From the NCBI GenBank assembly GCA_035235625.1, contig CP141150.1, forward strand, positions 1,116,001 to 1,180,000: DNA of 64,000 nt, written 5' to 3'. The position numbers and the translations under genes were made by a program. The stretch comes from Saururus chinensis (Eukaryota; Streptophyta; Magnoliopsida; Piperales; Saururaceae). Below are positions 35,684 to 48,085 of the stretch, piece by piece (within the stretch, counting starts at the first letter, position 1; every line of letters starts with the position of its first letter). The notes under the pieces were generated by a model, which was given only the letters and a program-made list of their open reading frames with translations, ran no database searches and was not told the DNA's origin.

Positions 35684-36883
35684 CTGCAGTGGAAAAAGAA
35701 GAATGAAGAACTGATTCCACCCAGAGAGAGTGGAGGTTTCTTTAAGAGGACAAGGTGTGAATGTGGTAAATAGGGTTGTAACCTGATCGGAATAGGTGGG
35801 TCAGTGGCCTTGGCCTTAACTTATTAGATTATTTCTTGGCTCAGGCTTGACCTTAACCCCATGCGAGCTTTAAAAAGTTCAGCCCTAGCTCGATCCTAAA
35901 AAAACTCATGTCGGGCTGCAAGTTTTTTTATTTTTTTATTTAATAAATATTATTTTAATAATAAAAATTATAATTTTGAGTTTTTTCTATATTGCCTGGC
36001 TGAATAATACAATATTTTATATTCCCTGGATTTTAAGCACAAATGCCAACTAACCCGAACTTACACGATATAAGGAAAATTTTAGACATAAATACTCCTA
36101 GTCAGGGTTTAGGGTTTTATATCGTGTAAACCCTTTACAGGTTGCATTTACATATGAACGACTTCACAGACAGGCGATTTCTCAGTGAGAAGCAAATATG
36201 CAGCCTGAGTTCTGATTTTCAACCCATCCCATTGGCAATTTTGATTGTCCGAGCAGTGAGAACCAAACATGTAGCGTGAGTTCTGATTTTTTACCCATCC
36301 CACTCGTGATTTAAAAAAACTCTAGTCGGTTTTTCGCAAAGTCCGGTTCTTCTTGTTTCTAGAAGGTGACTTTGAAATTTTCCTCCTCAAAGCGAGTTTT
36401 GACCAGGAAGTGAGGTTCTATTAGATTGTATACTGACACAATCCTGGTAAAGTAGTGAATTTTGGAGAAAATCACTAGTCAATTGAAGGGTTAATTCTGC
36501 TTGGATCAATTTCGTGGTAAGGCCTTTCTCTAGCTCTAGATAGTATGTTCATATACACAAGTTTTGATATTTAGTGTTTTGGAACACACGAAGTAGTTAC
36601 TACTTTTATCTTCGTAGTAGAATGTTGCGTGATCAAGGATACGATAAGTAATATATCATATTTGTGAAAATATGATATTCAACATAGATGTCCTCCTATC
36701 ATGTATGCGTACATTAATAACATGATAAGTGAAAGATGACTTTCAAGTATTGTGCTATCATGTCTGAGAAGGCATCCTATCATATATATGATAACATGAT
36801 ATATACATTTAACATGTATAAGTACATTAGTTACATAATGTGAATCAACACAACTCTTTGATTTTGGTCACGACCTATTGTTG

Positions 36884-36916
<33 letters not shown>

Positions 36917-36960
36917 ATCTTTTACAAATGAAAAGCTAAAAGAATAGAGTCAAATAGTTA
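35684..36960. other. AT-rich non-coding region
   Basis: No gene. A hAT-like subterminal stretch begins near 35775 (TAGGGTTGTAACCTGATCGG). 36885-36915 is a (TA)n / (TATG)n microsatellite. Confidence 0.4.
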
Positions 36961-36965
36961 AATCA

Positions 36966-37563
36966 ATGAAGTCATCAGAAGAGAAGAAGAAGAGAATTTA
37001 TGGGAGGAGACCAAGTCTAAAAGCGAACAATTTCCCTACTAAACTCCGACTATCAAAAGACCTCATTGAATCGAGTCTGGGATGTAAGGCAATCTTGGAG
37101 GAGACTGGGTTCTCCTCAGTATACGATTGCAAGACAATATTATTTCTAGGCCGCTCTTAGACTTCCTAATAGGTGAGTGCTGGGATGACTCATAGGAAGT
37201 TTTCAACATTTGGAGCAAAATACTACCCCTGACAGTTGAAGAGGTTACACTGATGAAGGGTTTGAGTGTGAAAGGGAACCCATTGAAGTTGGATAGTGGT
37301 AATGAGAAGGCTACCTAAGGCAAGGGGTAATTCTTTAAAAAGTTCTTCCCAGGGAAGTGGCTGAAGAAGAATCTGATTAAAGAAATTTTAAAAGAAGTGG
37401 CTAACAATAGACGGATTGTTACCGACGAGGACTTAGTACAGTTGGCCTTCGTGCATATGGGGGTCCTCGTTTTATTCACACAAAGCAATAGATCAGTATC
37501 CCCATCTTTGTGTGACTTCATAGATGACATTATAGTTGTGGGAAGGTACATTGGGCCATTCAT
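36966..37563 (+). pseudogene. decayed transposon-type ORF, possibly DUF1985 / plant-mobile-domain related
   Basis: Consecutive plus-strand segments, broken by stops and frame changes, read RLSKDLIESSLGCKAIL, LPLTVEEVTLMKGLSVKGNP, KKNLIKEILKEV and LVQLAFVHMGVLVLFTQSN, then LCDFIDDIIVVGRYIGPF. The pattern (a 'xxLTxEEVxLxxGLxV..G' block, then a hydrophobic helix, then an acidic FIDD block) is like proteins associated with plant Ulp1-bearing transposons or plant mobile domains. I could not confirm the family. At least two stops make it non-functional. Confidence 0.45.
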
Positions 37564-39584
37564 AATATGTTGATTCGAGGCATATCATCATCCAACCAAA
37601 ACATAAGGAGCAAACAAGATGAGTGCTTTGCCATCACCAAAATTCTCATTGAGGCTTCATTTTTACTCTAGGTAAACGTTATTTTATCAATAACATGATG
37701 TGATCAATTAGCATAGTATGAATAATACAATATTATAATCATACTTTATGTATATCGTAATATGAATCACAAGATAGTTTGTGTATCATGTTTATGGAAA
37801 TACGATATATAACACGAATGTGTATGTATCATGTTATCGATTCCCTATCGTGTAATATGTGAAAGCCTATCATGTTTGATAACATGACTCATGTATGTGC
37901 CACTAATGTAAGATTTATTTAATGTAATTTTTGTTCACTGATCGTGTTCAGTTGTCTCAGTCATATGATAGTTCATGTAAGCAACAACATGCCAGGGGTT
38001 ATGTCGTGTCATTGTTCACTCAACCTTTATTGACATCGTGTATGTAAGTAAGCACATGATCGGTCCTTTAGTCGTGTTTATGATCAGATGACCTATTTAT
38101 TTGTCATGTCATATGCTTGTGATTAGTGTGCTATCAAAACCATGACTATCAGATAATCGTGTCATGAATAATGATGATTTTGTTCAAAAATAGTACCGAA
38201 AGACAATTGTGTTTGGGGAAATAGTCTAACTTTTATTAAAAAAAATTTTTACATAATAGTACTCCATTACATCCAAAATACTCATCTTTATAGAACTTAA
38301 ATTTTTTTAAAAATCCCTCAATCGAATGTAAAATGTATAAAAATACTGCCCATATAAATTCAAATTGACAAATTCCTTTTTGCAATATCTTAATTAGAAT
38401 GAAATCTTCTTACTAAATATACATTAAAGTAATGGATTCTTCAATTAGAGTTAGTTGTTGCAAGGAAAATTGCAGGACCTAAACACGACAATTATTTTAC
38501 ACAAGTCACTTTTGGACATTCATTCCCCTTTTCTTCAAGGCTGCTCTTTGTTCTAAATACTAAATTTCATTCTATCACACCCTTAACTCCAAAACTAAAT
38601 CCTAAAATTTTCTAATTCTGAAATAAAGATTTATCAATGCTTCAGTTTTGAAACATGGATAGGACTTTTAGTTTCATCTATGTGATCCAATCAGTACAAA
38701 TAGTCTTAAAGGTTTTCATCAATTTTGCCACGTGTGAACACGATACATTTCAATCCAAGTTTCTTGAGATGCAGGTTTCAATCCTAGTTCAAAGGAGGGG
38801 TGATGGGTCTTACTTCTACAGTTCAAGTACTCTTAAATTAGAAATGATAAACCAAACCTTTCCTCTACAAATCAAGTCCTTCCTCTAATAACCCTTCTAC
38901 CAAGTAGATCTCCTTAAGTAAGGGTCTCAACTAGAAATTGCTTTTCACATCAACTCAAACATAATGCCTTACAAACCCTATATTTACTCACTAATAGTTT
39001 TTAGTCATTCAAAATACAGACTCAGATTCAGATTGGTCCATGGCAATGGAACATATTGGCACCTTGTGCATAGATTCAAATATATACACTAAACAAGATG
39101 ACACTACAACATAATCTAGCAATAAAAAGTTAAATATAAAAAAATTCAAAAAATCAAGTTACATAATAGTACTCCATTTTGGTGGGAAAATGTGACACTT
39201 TGGAGTATTTGTATTTGCATATTTGACCTTGGTATTATACCCATAGAGTTGGGTGTGGGGCTTAGTCGCAGGCCACGGGCCTCAATGCACACTTTCAGTA
39301 CAAAGTTTGGATATACAATGTGTAAACAAGACGTTAATGCGTGATGGGGATATAAATGAAAAAAAAGTATAAGTATCTGGAACCCCAAAATTGAGTTTCA
39401 GAAACTTGTGACTTCCAAAAAGTTTTGACGTCTAGTAAGAATGAGAGAAACCTGAGGGACTTTTTGGTCACTCCATGGTCCCTATTTTGCCATCAAACTC
39501 CTCCTGTTTTACATGGATATACTTTGCCTTACTGCCATGAGTCTGTTGGTACTAGCTATGACCACCACCATATCCTGATTACTC
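37564..39584. other. AT-rich non-coding region
   Basis: No gene recognised. 37690-38180 is rich in repeated ATCATGTT/CGTGTCAT words without a fixed period. 39425-39589 is the left flank of the next solo LTR. Confidence 0.4.
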
Positions 39585-40838
39585 CTACCTGTCACGCCCC
39601 GGCACTGCCCAACCCGAGTAGAACCCGGTCTAGGGGCTGGTCAAGTGCATGGGGGCGACAAGGAGATTGAAAACAATTAACAGAAGACTTACGCCCTAAT
39701 CACGGGGTGATCTAAAATAATGACGGAGTTAACACACTACTTTGAGTAAGAGTAAATAGTAGAACCAAAAGAGTTACTTTAACTCTAAATTAAACCACAA
39801 ATCTCAAACCGACATACTAATAACCATAGCCAACACACTTGGCTCAAAATAAGGTCTCAAACAAATCTAAAGATATAATATATCACAAGTCTGAAACAAG
39901 AACCACTCCACAAGGGGTTCTAACACATAAACCTGCATAATAGTGTCTCAATCACACATTTTCTGATCATGCATTTATAACACATAAGCATGCATAATAG
40001 TGTCTCATTCACACGTTTTTTGATCGTGCATTCAAAACACATAAACCTACATAATAGTGTTTCAATCACACAATTTCTGATTATGCGTTTATATATATCA
40101 CATTAACCTCATTCACCCTGCACGACAAATATGTCAAACACATGATACACAATCATGCATAACATTCATAATAAACATGTATCAATACAAATGGTGAATG
40201 CCTCCATCAAGGAGTAAACACAAGTAATGTCACACAGGCGGGACATAGACAAGGCCACGAAGGCATGTCATGGTCTAAATTCCACACAAGAAATGTAAGA
40301 GGGTTGGGGTTGTTAGCCCCTAAAGCTGCTCGCCTGAACAGAACACATAGTAAAGTCCGAATCTCACACAGAGAACCTCGAGCAGGGGTGTTCGCCCTGG
40401 GACATCTCTTGTAGTAGGAAAGAGCCCGAATTCCTACACAGGGAACCCTAGAACATGTGGTAGCTGGTGCACAAAGTGTACCACTCTCGATTCTCAGGGT
40501 CCAGGAGACACTCAAAAAATCTCAATCTGCAAAACAAATACACAACTCATCCCCACATAGGAACTCAAATCGAAAACATGACCTTTCGGACCAACCAAGT
40601 TTTGATTAATTTACCAACCAATTAATCCGGCAAGCAATCTCAATCATTGCATATAATCGATCAATTTCGGTTAAATATCGGTAAAACTTCGTTCATGACT
40701 ACCGATCCATGATGCATGATGTCATGATATATCCGTAAGTAAGACCTACGTGGGTTCTAACACATGGAATGTGCTTCCAATCAGTCCCCTCATGCATCAT
40801 AATCAAAGCATAATTAACTACAATTTCATAGTAGATTC

Positions 40839-42867
40839 TGTAACACCTTGCTTTTCGATTACGTCTAACCAAGGGGGTTAGAGGTAATTAGAAATTTTTG
40901 TAATAAATTATGGATGGTTTTAACCATTGAAACCTCTGTATTTGAATAGAGCTCGAAGAAACGAGCATAACGATTCGAAGAACGGGCGAAATGGAGGTCG
41001 GGACCGGAAGTTACGATATTTGATAAACGTGCAATATAGGTGGGACCCACTTAGAAAGAGCACAATTTATTGCTTTAAGTGGTTTGGTATCGAAGGGCTC
41101 ATCGATATGAGTCCAACAGTACCAAGAACGCGCGAATCCGATTCCGAGGTAGGGAGATACACGCGTTTGAAGATTTGATTTAAAAATTTAAAAAAAATAA
41201 TAATAAATATTAAGGTGCGTGCACGACGCACATGCTGCATGCGTAACGCGCGGCCACGACGCGCAGTCACCGCGTGCAGTACACTCGCTTGTCGCGCTGC
41301 GCGCGGGTGACGCGAAATGGCAGGCGCCGCGGCGCGCCGTGCGTTTTCGCGGGCGCCACCACCCGAAATTGCGGCGCCGCCGTTTCTGGAGGCGCAGTGC
41401 CGCGGTTTCGACGGCTCGGGGGCTATTTATACCCCCATTTCTTTCCATTCTTCACCCAGAACTTCTTTTCCTCTGTTTCTGACCGTTCTGAGGCCGATTA
41501 AGGCCATTCAAGACCCGTTTCCCACTAAATCGAGCGTGCTCTACGCAATGGAGTGGTTCTTTTTTTGAGTTGGAGTCTGTATAAGGATGAAAACGCCCCA
41601 AGACAAGAGGAGGTTCTGCCCGCTACCTTCGAGCATCAACCGCCTTCATTTTCTCTGTTTCTGGCCATCCTAACTCCGATTTAGTCGATTCAAGAGGCGT
41701 TCTTGACTAAATCGAGTATGTTCTACGTGATGGAGGGTTCCGTTTTCTGAGTTGACGATCGTATGAAGAGGAAACACCCCAAGACAAGGAGAGGTTCTAC
41801 CCGTACCAATCAACTTTGTTTTTCTCTGTTTCTGGCCATCCTAACTCTGATTTAGTCTATTCAAGAGGCGTTCTTGACTAAATCGAGTATGCTCTATGCA
41901 ATGGAGGGTTCCATTTTCTAAGCTGACAATCTTATAAGGAGGAAATGCCTGAGACTAAGCGAGGCCCTGCCCGAATACCGAAACGAGGAAAAGAGACCCG
42001 GAGCAAGACGAGGTTCTGTCCATAGATACCGATACTGTACGAGTTATGATGGAGGTAAGCATTTCTGATCTTCCGTTGTAATTATAGAACAACATATGCT
42101 AAGTTATGATGTGTGTTGTATGTGCCTATATGCTTGTCGTGCTATATGCTTGCTGTGCTATGTGCTTATATGCATGCTGTGTTATGTGCCTATGTGCTCA
42201 TATGCCATGATGTGTACTCATATGCCATGATGTGTACTCATATGTTATGATGTGTGCTCATATGCCTTGATGTATGCTCATATGCTATGATGTGTACTCA
42301 TATGCCATGATGTGTGCTCATATGCCATGATGTGTATTTATATGCCATGATGTGTGTTGTCTCGCTCTAGGGTAGAGCACGACATGTAATATGATTTTGA
42401 TCCAGCTCTGTGGTAGTGCGAGATGTATGATTACGTTAGTTTGTTAACTTCTGCTTGACTCCGATATATGACAAATTTTTGTAAATATCAGTATATACGT
42501 ATTTTAACATATATGATTTTGTGACGATTGTTGTATGTAGTAGCCGTTAGGCAGAACTATGTTCGGATCCGATCGTGTTGGAATAATATCCAATACGTAC
42601 GTAGGCAACCAACGGCAAGGCAACGTTGGCCCGATCCAAATCATTATAATAATATGTTTTATTTAGTTTTACATGCGACGAACTATGAAGCTTCGTTGTG
42701 TGTACGTGTTCGTTACAACCTAAGTCTACGTACGAGGAAGCCTTAAAGCTCCGTAGTGCGTAGACGAACGTTGCACCTCTCGCACTCAGACGATGATTCT
42801 TGGCTCAAAGAAAAGAAAATTTTTCTATTAGTGATTTTGTGGGCCCAGCCTAGGTCGGGTCATTACA
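40839..42867. mobile_element. nested solo LTR, 2029 bp, TSD GATTC
   Basis: Begins TGTAACACCTTGC and ends GGGTCATTACA. The identical pentamer GATTC lies at 40834-40838 and 42868-42872. It contains ~170-190 bp imperfect tandem blocks at 41470-41960 (each with CTCTGTTTCTG and ACTAAATCGAG) and a 20 bp tandem repeat at 42193-42354. Same family as 54117-56103. Inserted after the host LTR. Confidence 0.88.
42193..42354. repeat. 20 bp tandem repeat, ~8 copies
   Basis: Consecutive 20 bp units of the type GTGTACTCATATGCCATGAT with 1-3 substitutions each, inside the nested solo LTR. Confidence 0.9.
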
Positions 42868-43548
42868 GATTCCCCATACGTGTGTGTATTCATGCATATT
42901 CTCAGCACATGACCAATGTTTGACATAAACTCATAAGACAATATACGCATGCTTAAACATGTTCAAAACAATAATTCCAACCTAAAATCAAAGTAAAATC
43001 CACCATAAAGCTTAAATCCATCCATGTGAAATTGAACGTTCACTCCCACAAACATGATTTTTCCACACATTAAGCCACAAAATGATCACATCAATTACCC
43101 ATAAACCATCCTCATTATAGGATAACACATCTCACCATTTTCCATATAATATCCCTGCTATAACATATTCTAATCACAAGAATTCTAACATTCAAATGTT
43201 CAAGTTACTTCAATATTACGTGCATAATTATCAATATATAATATAATACCACATGACAACACCTAAACATAATCCATACACTTCTATCATCAATTCCACA
43301 CCTCCAGTAGCCTAATTTCAACATAATACACCTCCTATAACCATTAGAATCATCAAATAGAGTAAAACATTGAAATGAGCCAATTTTTTTAAAAAATAGC
43401 AAAACTGCCGTGTACCCGATCGATCGGCCTACAAGGCCATTCGATCGTTTGAACTGAGATTCATCCAAAAATGTAGTGTTGCCAATCGCAAACAAAGCAG
43501 TTTTGACCTTTTTCTCCATTTCAAAAATCAAAACCGAGACACCATGAA

Positions 43549-46490
43549 TGTCACAGCCCGGATTTTTAAAACCCTTTTTAAATAAAGGACACACGATAAA
43601 TCACGATAAATTTTTTTTCTTTCTTTCTTAAACACAAAACAAATCATCCGATTAAATATCCAGGTCGTGATAACTGGGGTTCACAAATATGAATATCAAA
43701 ACACATGATATTATTATACGTGTCAAATTTCGTAAATAGCAGGTTAACCCTCTAAGTACAAATTTGTTATTTGTCCAAAAATAAACAACCAAGTAAAGTT
43801 GGCTCTCACGTCAGTAATTACAATTATTTACATGATTACAGAAGTAAGAAACCAGGTCCCACTAATGCAACGTCGTCCTCAAATGCCCACCAATGTCCCG
43901 ATCTCGCAACGTCCCCTTCCAAAGAACCTGCAAACAAACAAGACCAAACAGGCAACAAAACATCTCCTCCCCTTGGAGGAGCATTCAAAAGAACAAAAGT
44001 AAAATTTAATGTTTTTTGGATCAGACCAACATCACCCGATGTTGGTTGTCTACATACTCATCAGACAATATCTCCAATGTTTCCAACAAGATTGGATCCA
44101 GACGTAGTTCTGCCTAACACTACACTATACTAAGAAGCATATCATCACACATGCAATGTTTAAGTATTTTTAAGCAACCTACATTTTATGTAAGTCCTTT
44201 AATCGTTCCACTTGTTCTAATTAAACAAGCAATATCAAACAATGTTATTAATTATCTCTCGAACCATTGTTCGATAATTAATATCCTCGTCTAATCCCAA
44301 TGACAGACAAACTCATCAGATGTCAACCTAAGTGACAAATGATAACGAAACACCCTGAAATCCACCAGGCCCTTGGAATCCACCAAAAAGTACCATTTCC
44401 CCTCCTAACCCAAGAAGGACTTGATCGGAGTGGAAGGGCATGACCCACAACTGCACCTGAACAGAAGTGGCGGGAAAAGCCAACCAAGCAAGATGTCAAC
44501 TAATCCAATTGCGTGTACACTAAAAGATCCTCAATAGATCTATGGTGAGCCTGGCTCAACAGAGCTCCTTCCAATGGGGAAGTGCAACTACACGGTCAAA
44601 TCAGCGGCTCCTCAATAGAGCTAAAACTCATGAAACCATTTTGAACCCTATCCTACTCATCTATAAGATAGGATTACGAATGACTATCCCAAACCATATA
44701 AGCAAGTTATGTACATAATGCTCTAGTTGATCGATGTACTGGGTTGCATACACTTGTAATTCACTGCCTTAAACCCTGAGAATTAGGGTTATTCCCCTTG
44801 TTTCCCGTGACACTGCAACCTGACAGGATTGTCATGTCACTTACTGGTCACACCCCTTCCATTTGAATCCATTTAACATCACAGTAGCATACCCTAACAT
44901 TTAGTAGTTAGGTTATTAGTTTTGGCAGAAATAGAACATACTATCTCTAAGGGCATTGGGGTAATTCTACCACCTAGGGTACGGTACTCTCCCTTGGGTC
45001 ATTGGTCATCTCATTACCCTTTTATTTATTTTAAGTAATAATCCTCTCAGGAGACTCTACTCTCAAATTGACCCGCGCTTCCATTCACACGAATGTGGGC
45101 GAGTCCACTCAAAGGGGTATTTATGTTATTAGGTTTAAGGCCTTATTAACATCTAATGGGTCCAAAATTGAACTCAAAGGTACTAGTTGACTTCATGGAC
45201 TCTGTGTAATTTTCCTGGTGTGTGACAGGGTCATGAACTCCTTGAACCAACACAGGTTTTGACTAATGGTTTACTATAACTAAGGGTAAAATGGTCAATT
45301 AACCACTCATTGGGATTTTTACTGACTACGTGGTTCATCTTATAATTAGTTTACACATTAAACTCTCACTGACAATTTTTAGATCAACTCATAGGCCCCC
45401 GAACCGGAGTCCCGAAGTCAGGTAAGTGGTTTACCCACGGTAATTTAACTATAAGGGGTAAAAGGGTCATTTTACAATCTCTGGGATTTTTCCCCAATCT
45501 GAAACTTGGTCTGAATATTACTACACCTCTTAGGGTCCATGTGTATTTTTCTAGAATTTGTTTGACACTTTTAGCCTCATGAACCGGACCCGGTTCAGTA
45601 TCATCTTTTATTCTTTAAACCGGAGCAACTAAAAAGAACCCTTTTTTAGAACTAGGTTAGAGAGACTGAACCGGACCAGTTCTGGTCCAACAGTCGTCTT
45701 CAACCTGGGCTCAGCAAACAGGGGAAACGGTCCCCTGTTCTAGAGCAGGCATCTCTAACCACCTCGTGATAAGGGTAAGGCCGCCGGATGATTGCCGAGA
45801 GAATGTCCCTCCAACTCGTCCAACGGCAACCTAATTGTTTACAACTTATCCCTTCAGCTCTAGAAGGGAACCCACTGGATCTGCTGTTAGGCACCGTGAC
45901 TGACCAAAGACAAATTGAGAAGAAAGAGCATGATTATGATTATAAATGAACTCTCTAAGCATTTATGTGTATAGACAATAATTAACACCTCAAAATCGGA
46001 TTTGGAAACACCACTTAAAGCATGTTAATATGAAGAGTTTCTTGTAATGTTAATAGACAGATCACTGACCTACATCATCGGCTAATGGTAGGTGAGAAAA
46101 CCACCAATCAAAGTGATTCTACGAGGAAGAAACGAACACATATATATAAAGATAGGTGCCACTAATATAAGTATCAAATCATCTTACGGAGTGCAGTAGA
46201 GAATCACAACGGTAATGAACTCTTTATCCCGTTGATTGTGATTGTGTCCTCCACCCGTAGTCGGAGTCACCGGAAGGTGACCAGCCAAACCACCCTTGCA
46301 ACTGGTTCAACCAATACTCAAGGTGTTCCCCAGCCGCAACGGGCCATAGACAGCTGTTCGACCATAGAATTGGTTTTAGCTACAAATTTTACCTAGGGAG
46401 GAAGTTATTATACTAAGAATGTCAATGGGTCAAGTACCCTATTTTCCAAGTATTTAATTTTCGAAACTTAGGAAAATTCGGGATATTATA
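43549..46490. mobile_element. nested solo LTR of another family, ~2.9 kb
   Basis: Begins TGTCACAGCCCGG and ends CGGGATATTATA (terminal CA changed to TA). The flanking pentamers ATGAA (43544-43548) and ATAAA (46491-46495) differ at one base. The position is supported independently: the inverted host-LTR copy is continuous across this site (the CACCATAGATAGCACTTC region, reverse strand near 50175). No coding domain. Confidence 0.75.
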
Positions 46491-47524
46491 ATAAAAACAC
46501 TTCAAAACCTTCATCTATGGTCCAAACACTATAAAAAACTCATCAAACCTTCCAGAATACTAATCTACATCATTCTAAGATAAAACCCTAAGAAATAGGA
46601 ACCAAATACTAACATTTATTAAACCCGCCATTAGAGTCTAAATCAAGCATGTCCATTCCAAATAAACCATGAAAAATCAAGATTTTGCCATGCAAAACTG
46701 AGATTTCGAAAATCCATTACCTTGTCACTTGTTTTGGTTTGGATTTGACCTTTACTCTTCTTGGAAACCTTCCAAAAACATAGTGTCTAAGTTAAACTCT
46801 ATTAAAAATCGGTTTAACCTTAAAAACTTTAAAGAAATCTTAGATCTAGGGTTTGTTAAGCATAAAAAATAAATTTTGAGAAGTAGGGTTTGAATTAAGT
46901 AAGTAAAATCAGTGAATTTTATTCTTGAAATCGAATCAAATCAAAGGGGAAAAGATGGATTAAGAATAGATTAGAAGAAAACCTAGGGAGCTTGATTAAG
47001 AAAAACATACCTTAATCTCTTTCTAATTTGGGCCTAATTGAGGAATTAAGCCTTAATCACCTTCTCTCAGCCTATTCCCAAAATGGAAATGGCTCAGCTC
47101 TTTTTATTTATAGTAGGGCTTGGGGTGTACCTAATTAACTAGTGGGGGATAACTAGAAATTTGAGCTAAAAATAGGTATTTTGATCATTTGAGCACTAAA
47201 TAAATCTGGAAAATTTTGAAAATTTTTGTATGCCTTCTATTGATGTTGGGGCATTTTGGTTTAAAAACTTCAATTTTGTCGATGGGGCCCACAGGGGGAG
47301 TCCAGCCAAATCCTAATTTTTAGAAAATTAGTAAAAAATTCCAAAAATTTAGATTTGACCAAAAACTACTTAAAATTCATAAATGTAGGGTTAGTTTTGA
47401 TTAAAACCTTTAGAAACTCTATTTATTTTTAAAAATTACTAAATTTAATCAGAAAATGCTTAAACCACATGATAACCAATAAATAACATTAAGAATAAAC
47501 CGGTTCAAGACGAGAGTCCTTACA

Positions 47525-48085
47525 CTACTGGTCTTTTCCTCGGCTTTTCTCACCTTCTAAATTAGTTTTTGGGCCATAGGAGGGCCATTTTGAAGCCGCC
47601 CTCAACTAGACTTATCTTCGTCAAGCCTCCATGATCCCATAGGCGCTGACTAGAGCTACCACATGCTCTCCTTGCTCCTCCGTGAGTTGTCGGTATTTTT
47701 TTTGTTCTTCTCATTGTCTGGTATTTTTTTTAGACGCCGGTGTGTTTTCGATTGTCATCCGGCCTCCCATCACCTCCTTTTGGCCGTGCTTGGGTTGGCA
47801 AAGGTATGGCCACCACCCTAGCCTAGTCGAGCCTGCCTCGACCCAGTGTCAGTTGGGGGTTACCGTTTTCAACCTTACTTTGCCCCTATTGTCCTATTTC
47901 ACCCTTATGCTCGATTTGGGTCTTACCCATATAACCCTCCATGGCCGTTTTGCCATTATGATGCAACCAGTTACCGATTAGCCTTGGGTCAGCCTTGTTT
48001 CACTGTGGCATTTACTCTGCCACTTCTCAACCTTGAGTCATCCCTTTGCCCTCTGCCATGCATGATGCACAAGCACAAGCACAAC
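47525..48085. other. pre-insertion host sequence between elements
   Basis: Low-copy-looking, C/T-rich sequence continuous in principle with 39425-39589 on the left and 52587 onward on the right once the insertions are removed. Open frames at 47682-48088 show no family features. Confidence 0.4.

Larger units (their letters stand above)
39590..47524. mobile_element. large solo LTR (~3.0 kb without insertions), split by two nested solo LTRs
   Basis: Starts TGTCACGCCCCGG at 39590 and ends GAGAGTCCTTACA at 47524. The flanks are CTACC (39585-39589) and CTACT (47525-47529), a 5 bp TSD with one change. The inverted copy at 49138-52561 has the same two ends and collinear sequence, which shows that 39590-40838, 42873-43548 and 46496-47524 are one LTR interrupted at 40839-42867 and 43549-46490. 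There are no gag-pol domains. About 39926-40096 holds a ~57 bp repeat (three copies, ATAATAGTGTCTCAATCACAC) orthologous to the tandem repeats at 51647. Confidence 0.85.

Noticed and set aside
41188..41568. GC-rich overlapping open frames near 41.2-41.6 kb
   Set aside because: They lie inside a solo LTR, overlap on both strands and have no homology-like motifs. Base composition alone explains them.
43771..44133. 120-codon plus-strand frame rich in Asn, Pro and Ser
   Set aside because: Lies inside the nested solo LTR 43549-46490, and nothing about it suggests a protein family.
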